Shown here one piece after another: positions 1 through 7,467 of a stretch of DNA of 64,000 nt; position 1 is the first letter of the stretch; every line of letters begins with the position of its first letter. The position numbers were made by a program, and so were the translations under genes. The notes under the pieces were generated by a model. That model worked only from the letters and a program-made list of their open reading frames with translations, had not been told where the DNA came from and ran no database searches. This DNA comes from VRUE01 sp963697915. GTDB lineage: Bacteria; Actinomycetota; Thermoleophilia; Solirubrobacterales; 70-9. The DNA lies in contig OY969103.1 of assembly GCA_963697915.1 (NCBI GenBank), forward strand, positions 806,001 to 870,000. The letters run 5' to 3'.

Positions 1-186
1 GTAGGGGTTGACGGTCCAGCCGAACCCGTAGCGGCCACCGGGGACCCGGTTCAGCGCCGAGCGGGCGCGGACCTCGTGGAAGTTGACCCCCATCGCCTCG
101 GGCGCATCGAAGGTCCGCACCACCGTGCCGTCGCCGACCCCCGGCAGGCGCAGGTCGTTCTCGACTCGCTGCTCATCCCAGCGCAT
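1..186 (-). CDS. Rv2578c-type radical SAM protein, N-terminus (cut by window edge)
   Basis: The reverse strand reads 62 codons from ATG at 186 to the window edge, beginning MRWDEQRVENDLRLPGVGDG and containing GVNFHEVRARSALNRVPG, then WTVNPY. Mycobacterial Rv2578c and its relatives open in the same way just before their CxxxCxxC cluster (recalled, not searched). The radical SAM core itself lies outside the window, so the family call rests on the N-terminal signature alone. A second in-frame ATG lies at 204, but it would place the SOS box inside the coding sequence. No Shine-Dalgarno is visible before either start, so a leaderless message is possible. The enzyme would be a cytosolic radical SAM protein related to spore photoproduct lyase-like proteins; its reaction is unknown. 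Confidence 0.7.
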   Translation of the reverse strand, partial: MRWDEQRVENDLRLPGVGDGTVVRTFDAPEAMGVNFHEVRARSALNRVPGGRYGFGWTVNPY

Positions 187-187
187 A

Positions 188-201
188 CGAACGTATGTTC
201 G
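188..201. promoter_or_regulatory. LexA operator (SOS box) before the radical SAM gene
   Basis: The sequence CGAACGTATGTTCG fits the Gram-positive LexA consensus CGAAC-RNRY-GTTCG at every position. It ends 2 bp before the ATG at 186, so LexA bound here would cover the start region and block transcription. Damage control of the downstream gene is inferred. Confidence 0.75.
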
Positions 202-220
202 CATTTTGTGATGACGAAAC

Positions 221-253
221 CTGCATTTGCCCCGCCATACGGGGTAAATGCAG
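221..253 (-). terminator. Hairpin between the YtoQ and radical SAM genes
   Basis: An inverted repeat has arms CTGCATTT and AAATGCAG, continuing inward as CCCCG and CGGGG around a CCATA loop, with one G-T wobble. It lies 20 bp past the YtoQ stop on the minus strand. No clear T tract follows, so it may be a GC-type terminator or a processing hairpin. It separates the dcd-ytoQ operon from the SOS-controlled gene. Confidence 0.55.
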
Positions 254-272
254 TCCTCGTGAGAATGGTGGG

Positions 273-737
273 CTAGCGGGGCAGCTCGCCGCTGATCACG
301 TAGCGGAGGACGGCGACGACCTGCTCGGACGTGCGTGCGGTGGCCTGAGCGGCGCGGTCGACCTCCTTCAGGGCGTGGTCGAGCTCGGCGTCGTGCAGGG
401 TGACGTAGGGCTTGCCGAGAGCGGCGGCGAAACCGGCGTCGAACGCCGCGTTCCACTGGCGGTACTTGCCGCCGAAGCGGACGACGACCACGTCGGCGGC
501 GCGGATCAGGGTCTGGGTGCGGATCGCGTTGACGCCGGCGCCCATGTGGTCGCGCCAGAACGGCTCGCCCTCCTCCCCGAGGGTGCCGACGCCGGCGTCG
601 TCGGAGGCGGCGTGGTCGGTGACCGGCGCTGAGAAGGCGACCGGCAGGCCGGCCTCGCGCGCCCCCGCCTCGATCCGCTCGCGCCAGTCGGAGTGGATCT
701 CCCCCGCCAGGTAGACCTGCCAGACGCGCTCGGCCAT
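273..737 (-). CDS. YtoQ family protein
   Basis: This 154-residue cytosolic protein begins MAERVWQVYLAGEIHSDWRE. The VYLAGEIHSDWR opening is the signature of the YtoQ family, which shares the nucleoside 2-deoxyribosyltransferase-like fold. Other conserved-looking segments are FSAPVTDHAASDDAG (about 35-49) and ADVVVVRFGGKYRQWNAAFDAG (about 81-102). The length is normal for the family and no signal peptide is seen. Its ATG overlaps the dCTP deaminase stop as TGATG, so translation is probably coupled. The family's biochemical role is unknown; the fold and the dcd partner suggest nucleotide metabolism or sanitation, which is inference. Confidence 0.85.
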   Translation of the reverse strand: MAERVWQVYLAGEIHSDWRERIEAGAREAGLPVAFSAPVTDHAASDDAGVGTLGEEGEPFWRDHMGAGVNAIRTQTLIRAADVVVVRFGGKYRQWNAAFDAGFAAALGKPYVTLHDAELDHALKEVDRAAQATARTSEQVVAVLRYVISGELPR

Positions 738-1918
738 CAGCCCGGGGACGGCCCCTGCTCCTCGAAGTGCTTGCTCAGCATCGTCACCTGGCCCTGGTAG
801 TTGGAGCCGAGCTGCTCGCCGTAGAGGCGCTCGGCGGGGGCGGCGGTGTGCTCCAGCGCCAGCTTGCAGACCGGCTGGCGGTGCTCGACCATGAAGGAGA
901 CGTCGCGGGCCCGCACCTCGAGCGCGGCACGGCTTCCGTGGCGGCCACCGGCCGGGTCGTAGCCGAAGCCGGGATCGAAGAAGCCGGCGTAGTGGGTGCG
1001 CAGCTCACCCGCGGTTGGGTCGTAGGCCATCATCTCGGCGGCGATCTGCGGCGGGATGCAGACACCCTCGGCCGAAAGCAGCAGGTAGAAGATCTCCGGC
1101 TCGAGCACGACCCGGCTGCCGGGCTCGGGGTAGACCGGGTCCCAGTAGTCGGTCCAGCGGTAGGCGCGGATCCGGGAGAGGTCGATCGGCAGGCTGTTCT
1201 TCTTCGCTCGGTAGCCGACGATGCGGTCGCTGGGGCCGGAGAGGTCGACGCTGAGGAAGAGCCCGTCGGCCAGCGCCAGCTCGGACTCGCGCAGTGCGTG
1301 CGAGTCGAGGTAGAGCAGCGGGAACTCGTCCTGCAGGGCGCGGATCTGCGGGTCGCTGAGCCGCACGTCGCCGCGGGCGAGGCGCAGCTGGTTCAGCGAG
1401 AGCCCGGTCTGCACCTGGATCGCGAAGGAGCGCGGCACGATCTCGAGGTAGAGCCGGCCGCGGTAGCCGGGGCGGATCTCGTCGAAGCGGTGGTGGCGGT
1501 CGGTCAGCACCCGGGTGAAGACATCGAGCCGCCCGGTCGAGCTCTTCGGGTTGGCCTTCGCCCGCACGTCCTCGGGCAGCGCCAGCTCCTCGATCAGCGG
1601 CACCAGGTATGGACGGTCGCGCTCCAGCACGGCGCCGTCGCGCAGGTCCACTCTCTGGAAGGCGAGGCCCTCGATCTTCTCCTCGACGGTCGAGTCGACG
1701 TCGGGGAGGAAGCTGCAGCGCAGTGCCCAGGCGAAGTCGCCGAGGCGCAGGTCGATGCTGGCCGGCTGGATCGCCTCGGGCCGGATCCGGTAGTCGCCGG
1801 AGCTGACCCACTCGTCGGCGATCGCCTCGCTGAGCGCCTGTGAAGGCAGGACCCCAGCGGGCGCCCCGGCCGACGCCCTCGTCGCCGCCCCCGGGGCGGC
1901 TGCACTCGCTTCGCTCAT
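737..1918 (-). CDS. dcd: dCTP deaminase, long duplicated form
   Basis: The 393-residue protein matches the long proteobacterial and actinobacterial 2'-deoxycytidine 5'-triphosphate deaminases, in which two dUTPase-like folds are fused; the usual E. coli-type Dcd is about 190 residues. An Ala-rich head (1-22) precedes LPSQALSEAIADEWV and IQPASIDLRLGDFAW, the N-terminal hallmark. KANPKSSTGRLDVFTRVLTD (about 121-140) carries the catalytic-region motif with Arg and Ser for triphosphate and base contacts. The enzyme converts dCTP to dUTP and supplies dTMP synthesis. The TetR gene upstream ends in an ATGA overlap with this start, and YtoQ downstream begins on its stop codon, so all three probably form one operon. 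Confidence 0.88.
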   Translation of the reverse strand: MSEASAAAPGAATRASAGAPAGVLPSQALSEAIADEWVSSGDYRIRPEAIQPASIDLRLGDFAWALRCSFLPDVDSTVEEKIEGLAFQRVDLRDGAVLERDRPYLVPLIEELALPEDVRAKANPKSSTGRLDVFTRVLTDRHHRFDEIRPGYRGRLYLEIVPRSFAIQVQTGLSLNQLRLARGDVRLSDPQIRALQDEFPLLYLDSHALRESELALADGLFLSVDLSGPSDRIVGYRAKKNSLPIDLSRIRAYRWTDYWDPVYPEPGSRVVLEPEIFYLLLSAEGVCIPPQIAAEMMAYDPTAGELRTHYAGFFDPGFGYDPAGGRHGSRAALEVRARDVSFMVEHRQPVCKLALEHTAAPAERLYGEQLGSNYQGQVTMLSKHFEEQGPSPG

Positions 1919-2553
1919 CTAGACGAGATTATGCGGCGCGCCTCGGCGACACCCAGGTAAGGCGTCAGCACAAACTCAGCAAGTTCCGGGAAGAACTGCT
2001 CGACCCGCTCGGTTTCCCCGGCCAGCACGCGCCGCCCGAGCAGCGAAGCGATCCCGCCGACCACGGCCTCGTCGGCGGCCTCCGGCGGTCGGGAGTTGCG
2101 CGTCCCGGTCGGGGCGCCGTTGCGCAGATAGGGGACGAAGCTCTCGACCGCGATCTGGAAACGACCGTAAACCCCGGGGCCCGCCCGCAGGCCCTCGACC
2201 AGCAGCAGGTTCGCCTGGGCCGGCTGGGTGGCGAAGCTGGCGAGAGCGGCGGCAAGACCGTCGCAGATCCCGAGGGCCCACTCTTCCTTGCCGCCACAAG
2301 CGGTGGAAACGGCTTCCCGCAGCTGCTCGACCGAGTTGTCGTAGGCGGCGACGAAGCACTCGTCTTTGCTCCTGAAGTGGCGGTAGAAGTCGCTCTTCGA
2401 GACCCGCGCCCGGCGGCTGATCGCCGCCACCGTGGTCTTGTCGTAGCCGTGCTCGTCGAGCGATTCGGCTATCGCGGCGAGCAGGCGCCCGCGCTGGTTC
2501 TGCGCGACGAACTCGGGTGGCAGGCCGTGGCGGCCACGGGGCAGAGGTTCCAT
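1915..2553 (-). CDS. TetR family regulator
   Basis: This 212-residue regulator has an N-terminal TetR helix-turn-helix. RGRLLAAIAESLDEHGYDKT leads into VAAISRRARVSKSDFYRHF, followed by SKDECFVAAYDNS (to about residue 75). The remainder is a helical ligand-binding domain whose ligand cannot be told from sequence. It is the first gene of a likely operon with dcd and ytoQ, its TGA overlapping the dcd ATG. No Shine-Dalgarno is seen before ATG 2553; a small palindrome TAGTACTA lies just upstream and could be part of a promoter or operator. Confidence 0.85.
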   Translation of the reverse strand: MEPLPRGRHGLPPEFVAQNQRGRLLAAIAESLDEHGYDKTTVAAISRRARVSKSDFYRHFRSKDECFVAAYDNSVEQLREAVSTACGGKEEWALGICDGLAAALASFATQPAQANLLLVEGLRAGPGVYGRFQIAVESFVPYLRNGAPTGTRNSRPPEAADEAVVGGIASLLGRRVLAGETERVEQFFPELAEFVLTPYLGVAEARRIISSR

Positions 2554-2576
2554 GTAGTACTAAAGTCTGCCACTGC

Positions 2577-3248
2577 TCAGTCCCTTTTGTCCACCCCGGC
2601 GACCGGATCTAGTCCACCGAGGAAGGGGGCGATCATGAAATCCGTCAGTTCGGGGAGTAGATCCTCTGCCTTTTCGGCGTCTCCGCTGCGGATCTGCTTG
2701 TAGACGATCCAGGCCACTCCGCCGATCAGCGTTTCGTCGATCGTCTCCGGCAGGCGATCGTCGCGCGGCAGCGTCTCCCGCGCCATCGCAACGAAGGTGT
2801 CGAGGGTTTCCTCGTAGCGCTTGGTCGTCACCGGAGTGGCCGAGAGCGCCTCGATCATGCACATGCGGGCCAGCGTCGGCTCCTCGGCGATGTAGCCGAG
2901 AAAGGCTCCGAGGCCGGCCTCGATCTGCGCCTTCCAGTCCCCCTCGGCTGTAGCGACAGCCTCTTTCACCCTGCGCAGCACCTCGTCCCGGGCGTCGTCG
3001 AAGGCGGCGAGGAAGACCTCCTCCTTGCCCTCGAAGTTGTCGTAGAGCGTTTTCCGCGCAACCCCTGCGCGCCGCACGATGTCGGAGATCTTGGTCGCCT
3101 CGTAGCCCTGTTCGGCGGTCAGCTCGGCGAGCGCTTTCATGATCCGTTGCTGCTTGTGGACCGCGATGAACTCGCGCGGAAGCGGTGGGCGCGCGGCGGC
3201 GGACTTCTTCGTTTTCTCCCGCGGCCCCGCTTTTCCCCGTGGCGGCAT
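2577..3248 (-). CDS. TetR family regulator
   Basis: The 223-residue protein begins with a basic stretch rich in Lys and Arg, then RIMKALAELTAEQGYEATKI and SDIVRRAGVARKTLYDNFEG, a typical TetR recognition helix ending in LYDNF. The C-terminal domain (about 80-215) is alpha-helical with no recognisable ligand class. It lies 23 bp upstream of the other TetR gene on the same strand and divergent from the TetR gene at 3356. A TATATC box about 10 bp before the ATG, without a Shine-Dalgarno, suggests a short or absent leader. Confidence 0.85.
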   Translation of the reverse strand: MPPRGKAGPREKTKKSAAARPPLPREFIAVHKQQRIMKALAELTAEQGYEATKISDIVRRAGVARKTLYDNFEGKEEVFLAAFDDARDEVLRRVKEAVATAEGDWKAQIEAGLGAFLGYIAEEPTLARMCMIEALSATPVTTKRYEETLDTFVAMARETLPRDDRLPETIDETLIGGVAWIVYKQIRSGDAEKAEDLLPELTDFMIAPFLGGLDPVAGVDKRD

Positions 3249-3355
3249 GCAGTCAAGGATATACGTGTCGGCCGAAATTCCAATACAGGTCGGCGACTTT
3301 TCTGGTACCCTCGGAATACCTGCACATTTTATAGAAGAAACGTGTAGGTTCCCTT
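3249..3355. promoter_or_regulatory. Divergent promoter region between two TetR genes
   Basis: This 107-bp stretch is clearly richer in A/T than its flanks. It holds a direct repeat, ACGTGTCGG at 3263-3271 and ACGTGTAGG at 3340-3348, one near each start, plus TATA-like sequences on both strands. It is the natural place for operators of one or both flanking TetR proteins. The binding assignment is inferred. Confidence 0.4.
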
Positions 3356-4111
3356 ATGTCACCGGAGAGGATAATTCTCAGTCAAGAGAGGCTGGCGAAG
3401 GCGGTCGGGGACCGCTGGTCAGAGCCCGAACTGAGCGAGGCGATCGCCCTGCTGACACGGGCCGACGGCCGCTTCCCCGCCGGGGTGCGAACGCTGGCGC
3501 CTGACCTGGTCAGGGCCGTCCAGCGTGAGCGGCTGCTGGCGGCGATGACCCGGACCGTGACCGAGATCGGCTACAACGCCCTCACCGTCCAGAACGTGCT
3601 CAGCCCCGCCGGCATCTCGCGGCCGACCTTCTACGAGCAGTTCGAGGACAAAGAGGATTGCTTCCTCGCCGCCTTCGACGTCGCCGCGGCGCAGCTGCGC
3701 CAAGAGATCGAGGCGGGGGTCGCCGCGGCCGGGAAGGGTTGGCGTGAGCAGCTGCGGGCCGGGATCGCGGCCCTGCTGCGCTTCATCGTCGCCGAGCCGG
3801 AAGCGGCGCGCCTGGTGATCGTCGAGGCGCGCGCCTCGAGCGCCGCCGGCCTGCTCCGCCGCGACGAGCTGCTCGACGGCTTCGCCACCTGCATCGATGA
3901 CTTGGTCAGGGAGGACCTGGAGAAACCGGCCTCGGCACTTGCCGCGGCCGGCGTCGTGGGAGGTATCGAATCCGTGGTCTATGCCCGAGTGCAGAAGGGC
4001 CAGACCAAGGAGATCGACGCGCTCCTCCCCTCGCTGATGTATTTCGCCGTCCTCACCTACGCGGGGGAGGCGGCGGCCAGCGAGGAGTTGGACGGCGCCG
4101 CTCTGGCCTGA
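3356..4111 (+). CDS. TetR family regulator with N-terminal extension
   Basis: The 251-residue protein carries about 55 residues before its TetR DNA-binding domain. That head (SEPELSEAIALLTRADGRFP) may be a small helical extension. The HTH runs from about 58 to 105: RERLLAAMTRTVTEIGYNAL, VQNVLSPAGISRPTFYEQFE, DKEDCFLAAFDVA. The C-terminal helical region would bind an unknown effector. The gene is divergent from the TetR at 3248, with which it shares an A/T-rich control region, and is followed 15 bp later by the convergent MerR gene. No Shine-Dalgarno stands out before the ATG. Confidence 0.83.
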   Translation: MSPERIILSQERLAKAVGDRWSEPELSEAIALLTRADGRFPAGVRTLAPDLVRAVQRERLLAAMTRTVTEIGYNALTVQNVLSPAGISRPTFYEQFEDKEDCFLAAFDVAAAQLRQEIEAGVAAAGKGWREQLRAGIAALLRFIVAEPEAARLVIVEARASSAAGLLRRDELLDGFATCIDDLVREDLEKPASALAAAGVVGGIESVVYARVQKGQTKEIDALLPSLMYFAVLTYAGEAAASEELDGAALA

Positions 4112-4126
4112 CCGGTCCGGGACCGG

Positions 4127-4909
4127 TCAGCGCCTGCGCCGCCTGCCCTTTTTCGCCGCCGTTGGCTGGGCGGCGAGCCGCAACGTACGCTCGCTCTCCT
4201 TCTCGATCGCCTCCCCCATCGCCATCTGGAAGCTGGCCTGCAGCGCCCCGGCCGCCAGCGGCCGCATCCGTTCCAGCGCCTCGCTCATCCGCGTCCACTC
4301 GCCCTCCGGGCGGCCAGCCTGGTCGAACGGCTCCCAGACCTCCTTGACGAAGAGCTGGACGAAGGCACGGGCAACGCCGTCGGCGTGACGGCGCAGCTTC
4401 TCGGCGGTGACGAGGACGCCCTCGGCGCTGACCCCGAGCGCGGCGAGCTCGGTCGCGGTCTGCAGCAGGCGCGGGCTGATCACCTCGACCCGGCCGTCGG
4501 GCAGGCTGCGGAAGATGCCGAGCTTTTCGGCTCGCCGGATCAGCTTCTCGTCGACCTCGCCCCAGATCGCGGTCAGCTCGGCCGCCTCGAAGATCTCCGG
4601 CGCCTCGTCTTCGAAGGGAGCCCGCAGGGCGCGCCTGAAGTCGAAGATCGCCGCCGCCGAGCCGTCACCGCCGTCGAGGACCCGGCGAATCGCCTCCAGG
4701 TTGAGGCCGTCGGCCTGCATCTCGCGCGTCAGCTCGATCCGCGCGACGTGCTCGTCGTCGTAGTAGCCGGTGCGGCCGCGGACGACCGGGGGCGGCAGCA
4801 GGCCACGGGTCTGGTGAGCGCGGATGTTGCGGACGGTCATCCCGGTCCGCTCCGCCAGCTGGCGGATCGTCATCTCCCCCTTGGCGGGCTTGCTGCCCTG
4901 GCTGCTCAT
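4127..4909 (-). CDS. MerR family regulator
   Basis: The 260-residue protein starts with a Ser/Lys-rich tail, then MTIRQLAERTGMTVRNIRAH and QTRGLLPPPVVRGRTGYYDD, the winged HTH of MerR proteins (about 13-80), followed by HVARIELTREMQADGLNLEAI. The long C-terminal part (about 100-245) is helical and differs from metal-sensing MerR proteins; no Cys metal site is seen. The end is very basic (KKGRRRRR). Its ATG abuts the stop of the upstream SDR gene directly (TAG then ATG), so the two are probably cotranscribed and translationally coupled. The effector is unknown. Confidence 0.85.
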   Translation of the reverse strand: MSSQGSKPAKGEMTIRQLAERTGMTVRNIRAHQTRGLLPPPVVRGRTGYYDDEHVARIELTREMQADGLNLEAIRRVLDGGDGSAAAIFDFRRALRAPFEDEAPEIFEAAELTAIWGEVDEKLIRRAEKLGIFRSLPDGRVEVISPRLLQTATELAALGVSAEGVLVTAEKLRRHADGVARAFVQLFVKEVWEPFDQAGRPEGEWTRMSEALERMRPLAAGALQASFQMAMGEAIEKESERTLRLAAQPTAAKKGRRRRR

Positions 4910-5629
4910 CTAACCCATGGTAAGTCGCAGGCGCTGGCCGTTCATCTCCGCGGCCGCGTCTGAACAAAGGAATGCGATCGCCGCCGCGAGGTGCTCGGCC
5001 GGCGTGAACGAGGAAAAGTCGCCGCCGGGATCCTCTGCCCGCATCCGCGCCGTCAAGATCGCCTCGACGACGACGATGTTCGCGGTCGCGGTCGAGTCGA
5101 CGAAGCCGTCGGCGAGCGCCAGGGTCCAGGCCTCGGCGGCCGCCTTCGCCGCCGCGTAGGCGGCATTGGAGTTGGACGGCGCCTGCGCCTGCTTGGCCGA
5201 GACGAGCACGAAGCGGCCGTGATCACTCTCGCGCAGGGCATCGTGGAAGGCACGAGTGGTGTGCTGGACGGTGCGGATCAACAGGTCGTGCAGGAGCTCC
5301 CAGTCGGCCAGCGGCGCCTCGTGCAGGGGCTCACCGCCGCGCCAGCCGCCAACCAGGTGCAGGAGGCCGTCGACCCGACCGAAGCGCTCGCGCAGCGCCG
5401 CGCACCAGGCCCGCGTCGCCCCCTCGTCGAGCAGATCGACCGCACGGCCGTCCCAGCGCTCCGCCCCGAGGCCAAGCCCGGCCCCTACCTCGTCGACCTG
5501 GGCCTGCGCGCGGTCGGTGCCGGCGATCGTCGCCCCCGCGGCTGCCAAATGCTCGGCGACCACCGGCCCCAGGCCACCGCCGATCCCGGCGATGGCGTAG
5601 ACGCGGCCGTCGAGTGAGGGAGATCCCAT
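4910..5629 (-). CDS. SDR family oxidoreductase
   Basis: The 239-residue protein is a short-chain dehydrogenase/reductase. The Rossmann glycine motif appears as GIGGGLGPVVAEHL (about 15-28), an unusual GxGGGxG form. An NNAG-like segment reads LVGGWRGG (about 92-99), and the catalytic-region Tyr and Lys would be in NAAYAAAKAAAEAW (about 154-167), preceded by SAKQAQAPSN. The family oxidises or reduces alcohols and ketones with NAD(P)(H); the substrate is not predictable. A GGAGG lies just upstream of ATG 5629. It is followed immediately by the MerR gene on the same strand. Confidence 0.85.
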   Translation of the reverse strand: MGSPSLDGRVYAIAGIGGGLGPVVAEHLAAAGATIAGTDRAQAQVDEVGAGLGLGAERWDGRAVDLLDEGATRAWCAALRERFGRVDGLLHLVGGWRGGEPLHEAPLADWELLHDLLIRTVQHTTRAFHDALRESDHGRFVLVSAKQAQAPSNSNAAYAAAKAAAEAWTLALADGFVDSTATANIVVVEAILTARMRAEDPGGDFSSFTPAEHLAAAIAFLCSDAAAEMNGQRLRLTMG

Positions 5630-5661
5630 CGACCTCCATCATCCCACCGACGGCCTGTTAG

Positions 5662-5743
5662 TGGGGGAGGCAGGATTCGAACCTGCGTAGGCAGAGCCAA
5701 CTGGTTTACAGCCAGTCCCCTTTAACCACTCGGGCACTCCCCC
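5662..5743 (-). tRNA. tRNA-Tyr (GTA)
   Basis: On the minus strand an 82-nt cloverleaf begins GGGGGAGTGCCCGAGTGG and closes with CTCCCCC plus discriminator A. The anticodon stem ACTGG/CCAGT encloses CTGTAAA, giving anticodon GTA (Tyr). The T arm contains GGTTCGAATCC. A long variable arm is present, as expected for bacterial tRNA-Tyr. CCA is not encoded. Confidence 0.95.
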
Positions 5744-5760
5744 TTGGCGGGTGAGCGAGT

Positions 5761-6225
5761 CTACCGTGGCTCGAGCACGAAGAGGGCGATGTCGCGGTCG
5801 GTGCGGCCCTCGTATTCGTCGAAGCCCGCGTACTGCTCGTTGTGCTTGCGCCAGAGCTCGGCGCGCTCCTCGCCCGCGGCGACCCGGGCGCGCACCGGCC
5901 GCCGCTCGCGGCCGACCTCGACCTCCGCGTCCGGGTTGGCTTTCAGGTTGAGCGACCAGGCCGGGGCCCGCGAGTGGCCGGCGTTGGAGCCGATCACGAT
6001 CAGGTTCTCGCCATCGGCGAGGTAGACGACCGGAGCCGTGCGGGCCTGCCCCGATTTGCGGCCGGTGGTGGTCAGCAGCAGGACCGGGGCGTCGGAGACG
6101 CGGCCGCCGAGGCGACCGCCGCTGAGCCGGTAGAGGGGGATGTTGAGCTTGCCCGTGAAGCGCAGGCCGTTGGCGCCGATCCGCTGCGAGGCGCGCGAGT
6201 AGAACTTGTCGCCGAGCACCGACAC
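5761..6225 (-). CDS. DUF385/Ddn-like deazaflavin-dependent oxidoreductase
   Basis: This 154-residue protein is of the nitroreductase/DUF385 split-barrel family typical of actinobacteria using coenzyme F420. The core reads LLLTTTGRKSGQARTAPVVY (about 49-68), followed by LIVIGSNAGHSRAPAWSLNL (about 75-94), the usual Ddn-type cofactor-binding signature. The C-terminal half contains VRARVAAGEERAELWRKH. Members use reduced F420 or flavin to reduce nitro compounds, quinones or similar substrates; the substrate here is unknown. The start is GTG at 6225 with only a weak Shine-Dalgarno, and the sigma factor gene ends 9 bp upstream, so it may ride on that transcript. Confidence 0.85.
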   Translation of the reverse strand: MSVLGDKFYSRASQRIGANGLRFTGKLNIPLYRLSGGRLGGRVSDAPVLLLTTTGRKSGQARTAPVVYLADGENLIVIGSNAGHSRAPAWSLNLKANPDAEVEVGRERRPVRARVAAGEERAELWRKHNEQYAGFDEYEGRTDRDIALFVLEPR

Positions 6226-6234
6226 CGCTCGCCC

Positions 6235-7359
6235 TCAGCTCGCTTCGCGCAGCATCTGCGCCTCGGGCAGGTGCTGCAGTTTTTTCAGCGTGTTGTTCTC
6301 GATCTGGCGGATCCGCTCGCGGGTGACGCCGAAGGTGTTGCCGACCTCCTCCAGGGTCAGCGGCTCCATCCCGGTCAGCCCGTAGCGCAGCTCGATCACC
6401 TGTCGCTCGCGCTCGGGCAGCACCGCCAGCGCCCGCTGCACGCCCTCCTTCTGCAGGTGTTCGCTTGCCTCTTCGAAGGGTTCGGCGGTCCCGTCGTCGG
6501 CGACGAAATCGCCGAGCTCGGAGTCGTCCTCGTCGCCGACCGGTTTCTCCAGCGAGACCGGCAGCTGCGCGATGCGGAGGATCTCCCGCACTTCGGCCAA
6601 CGGCCAGCGCAGCTCCTCGGCGATCTCGGCCGGCTCCGGCTCGCGGCCGAGCTTCTGCACCAGCTGGCGCTCGACGTGGGCGACGCGGTTGAGCTTCTCG
6701 ACCATGTGCACCGGGATGCGGATCGTCCGCGCCTTGTCGGCGATCGCCCGCGTCACCGCCTGGCGGATCCACCAGGTCGCGTAGGTGGAGAACTTGTAGC
6801 CGCGCCGGTAGTCGAACTTCTCCACCGCCCGGATCAAGCCCAGCGACCCCTCCTGGATCAGGTCGAGGAAGCTGAGCCCGCGTCCCAAATAGCCTTTCGC
6901 GATCGAGACGACCAAGCGCAGGTTGGCCTCGACCATCTGCCGCTTGGCGACCATGTCGCCGCGCTCGATCCGCTTCGCCAGTTCGACCTCCTGGGCGGCG
7001 GTCAGCAGGTCGACGCGACCGATCGAGCGCAGGTAGAGGCGCAGCGAGTCGAGGCTCGGTTCGACCGTCAGGTCGAGCTCGCCTTTTTTCGGCTGCCCGT
7101 TGGCGGCGCCGGCACGCTGCTCATCGGAAGCGCTGACGCCTTCCTCCGCGACCACTTCGACGCCGTGTTCGACCAGCTGCGCGTGCAGGCCGGCGACCTG
7201 CTCCTTGGAGACCTCGACCTCCTCCAGTGTGGAGGCGATCTGCTCGAAGGTCAGGTAGCCGCGCTCGCGTCCGAGCGCGACAAGCGCTTGAAGCTCCGGT
7301 GGCTCCGTCGCAGGCTGGGCGCCCGAATCCTGGTTCAGCCCCTGAGGGACCGTCTCCAA
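6235..7359 (-). CDS. rpoD: Primary RNA polymerase sigma factor (sigma-70, RpoD/SigA)
   Basis: The 374-residue protein has all the regions of a group 1 sigma factor. A region 1.1-like acidic head (about 1-75) precedes region 1.2 (DSLRLYLRSIGRVDLLTAAQ, about 103-122), region 2 (NLRLVVSIAKGYLGRGLSFL, GLIRAVEKFDYRRGYKFSTY, ATWWIRQAVTRAIAD), region 3 and region 4 (ERERQVIELRYGL, LTLEEVGNTFGVTRERIRQI). The protein recruits core RNA polymerase to housekeeping promoters. It is somewhat shorter than E. coli RpoD because the non-conserved spacer is absent, as usual in actinobacteria. It is transcribed away from folE2. Confidence 0.95.
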   Translation of the reverse strand: METVPQGLNQDSGAQPATEPPELQALVALGRERGYLTFEQIASTLEEVEVSKEQVAGLHAQLVEHGVEVVAEEGVSASDEQRAGAANGQPKKGELDLTVEPSLDSLRLYLRSIGRVDLLTAAQEVELAKRIERGDMVAKRQMVEANLRLVVSIAKGYLGRGLSFLDLIQEGSLGLIRAVEKFDYRRGYKFSTYATWWIRQAVTRAIADKARTIRIPVHMVEKLNRVAHVERQLVQKLGREPEPAEIAEELRWPLAEVREILRIAQLPVSLEKPVGDEDDSELGDFVADDGTAEPFEEASEHLQKEGVQRALAVLPERERQVIELRYGLTGMEPLTLEEVGNTFGVTRERIRQIENNTLKKLQHLPEAQMLREAS

Positions 7360-7467
7360 CGGCTCGATTTCACTGCCTCCACTGCAACCCTGTACCCCTC
7401 CCGGGGGCCGGCCCCAACGCTCCGACCCTGGGGAGTATAGGCAGCCGATCGCTTAGTCTTCGTCGCG

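Noticed and set aside
5842..7440. 532-codon open frame on the plus strand opposite rpoD
   Set aside because: It is an antisense shadow of the well-supported sigma factor and DUF385 genes, a common effect of high GC. Its translation shows no domain.
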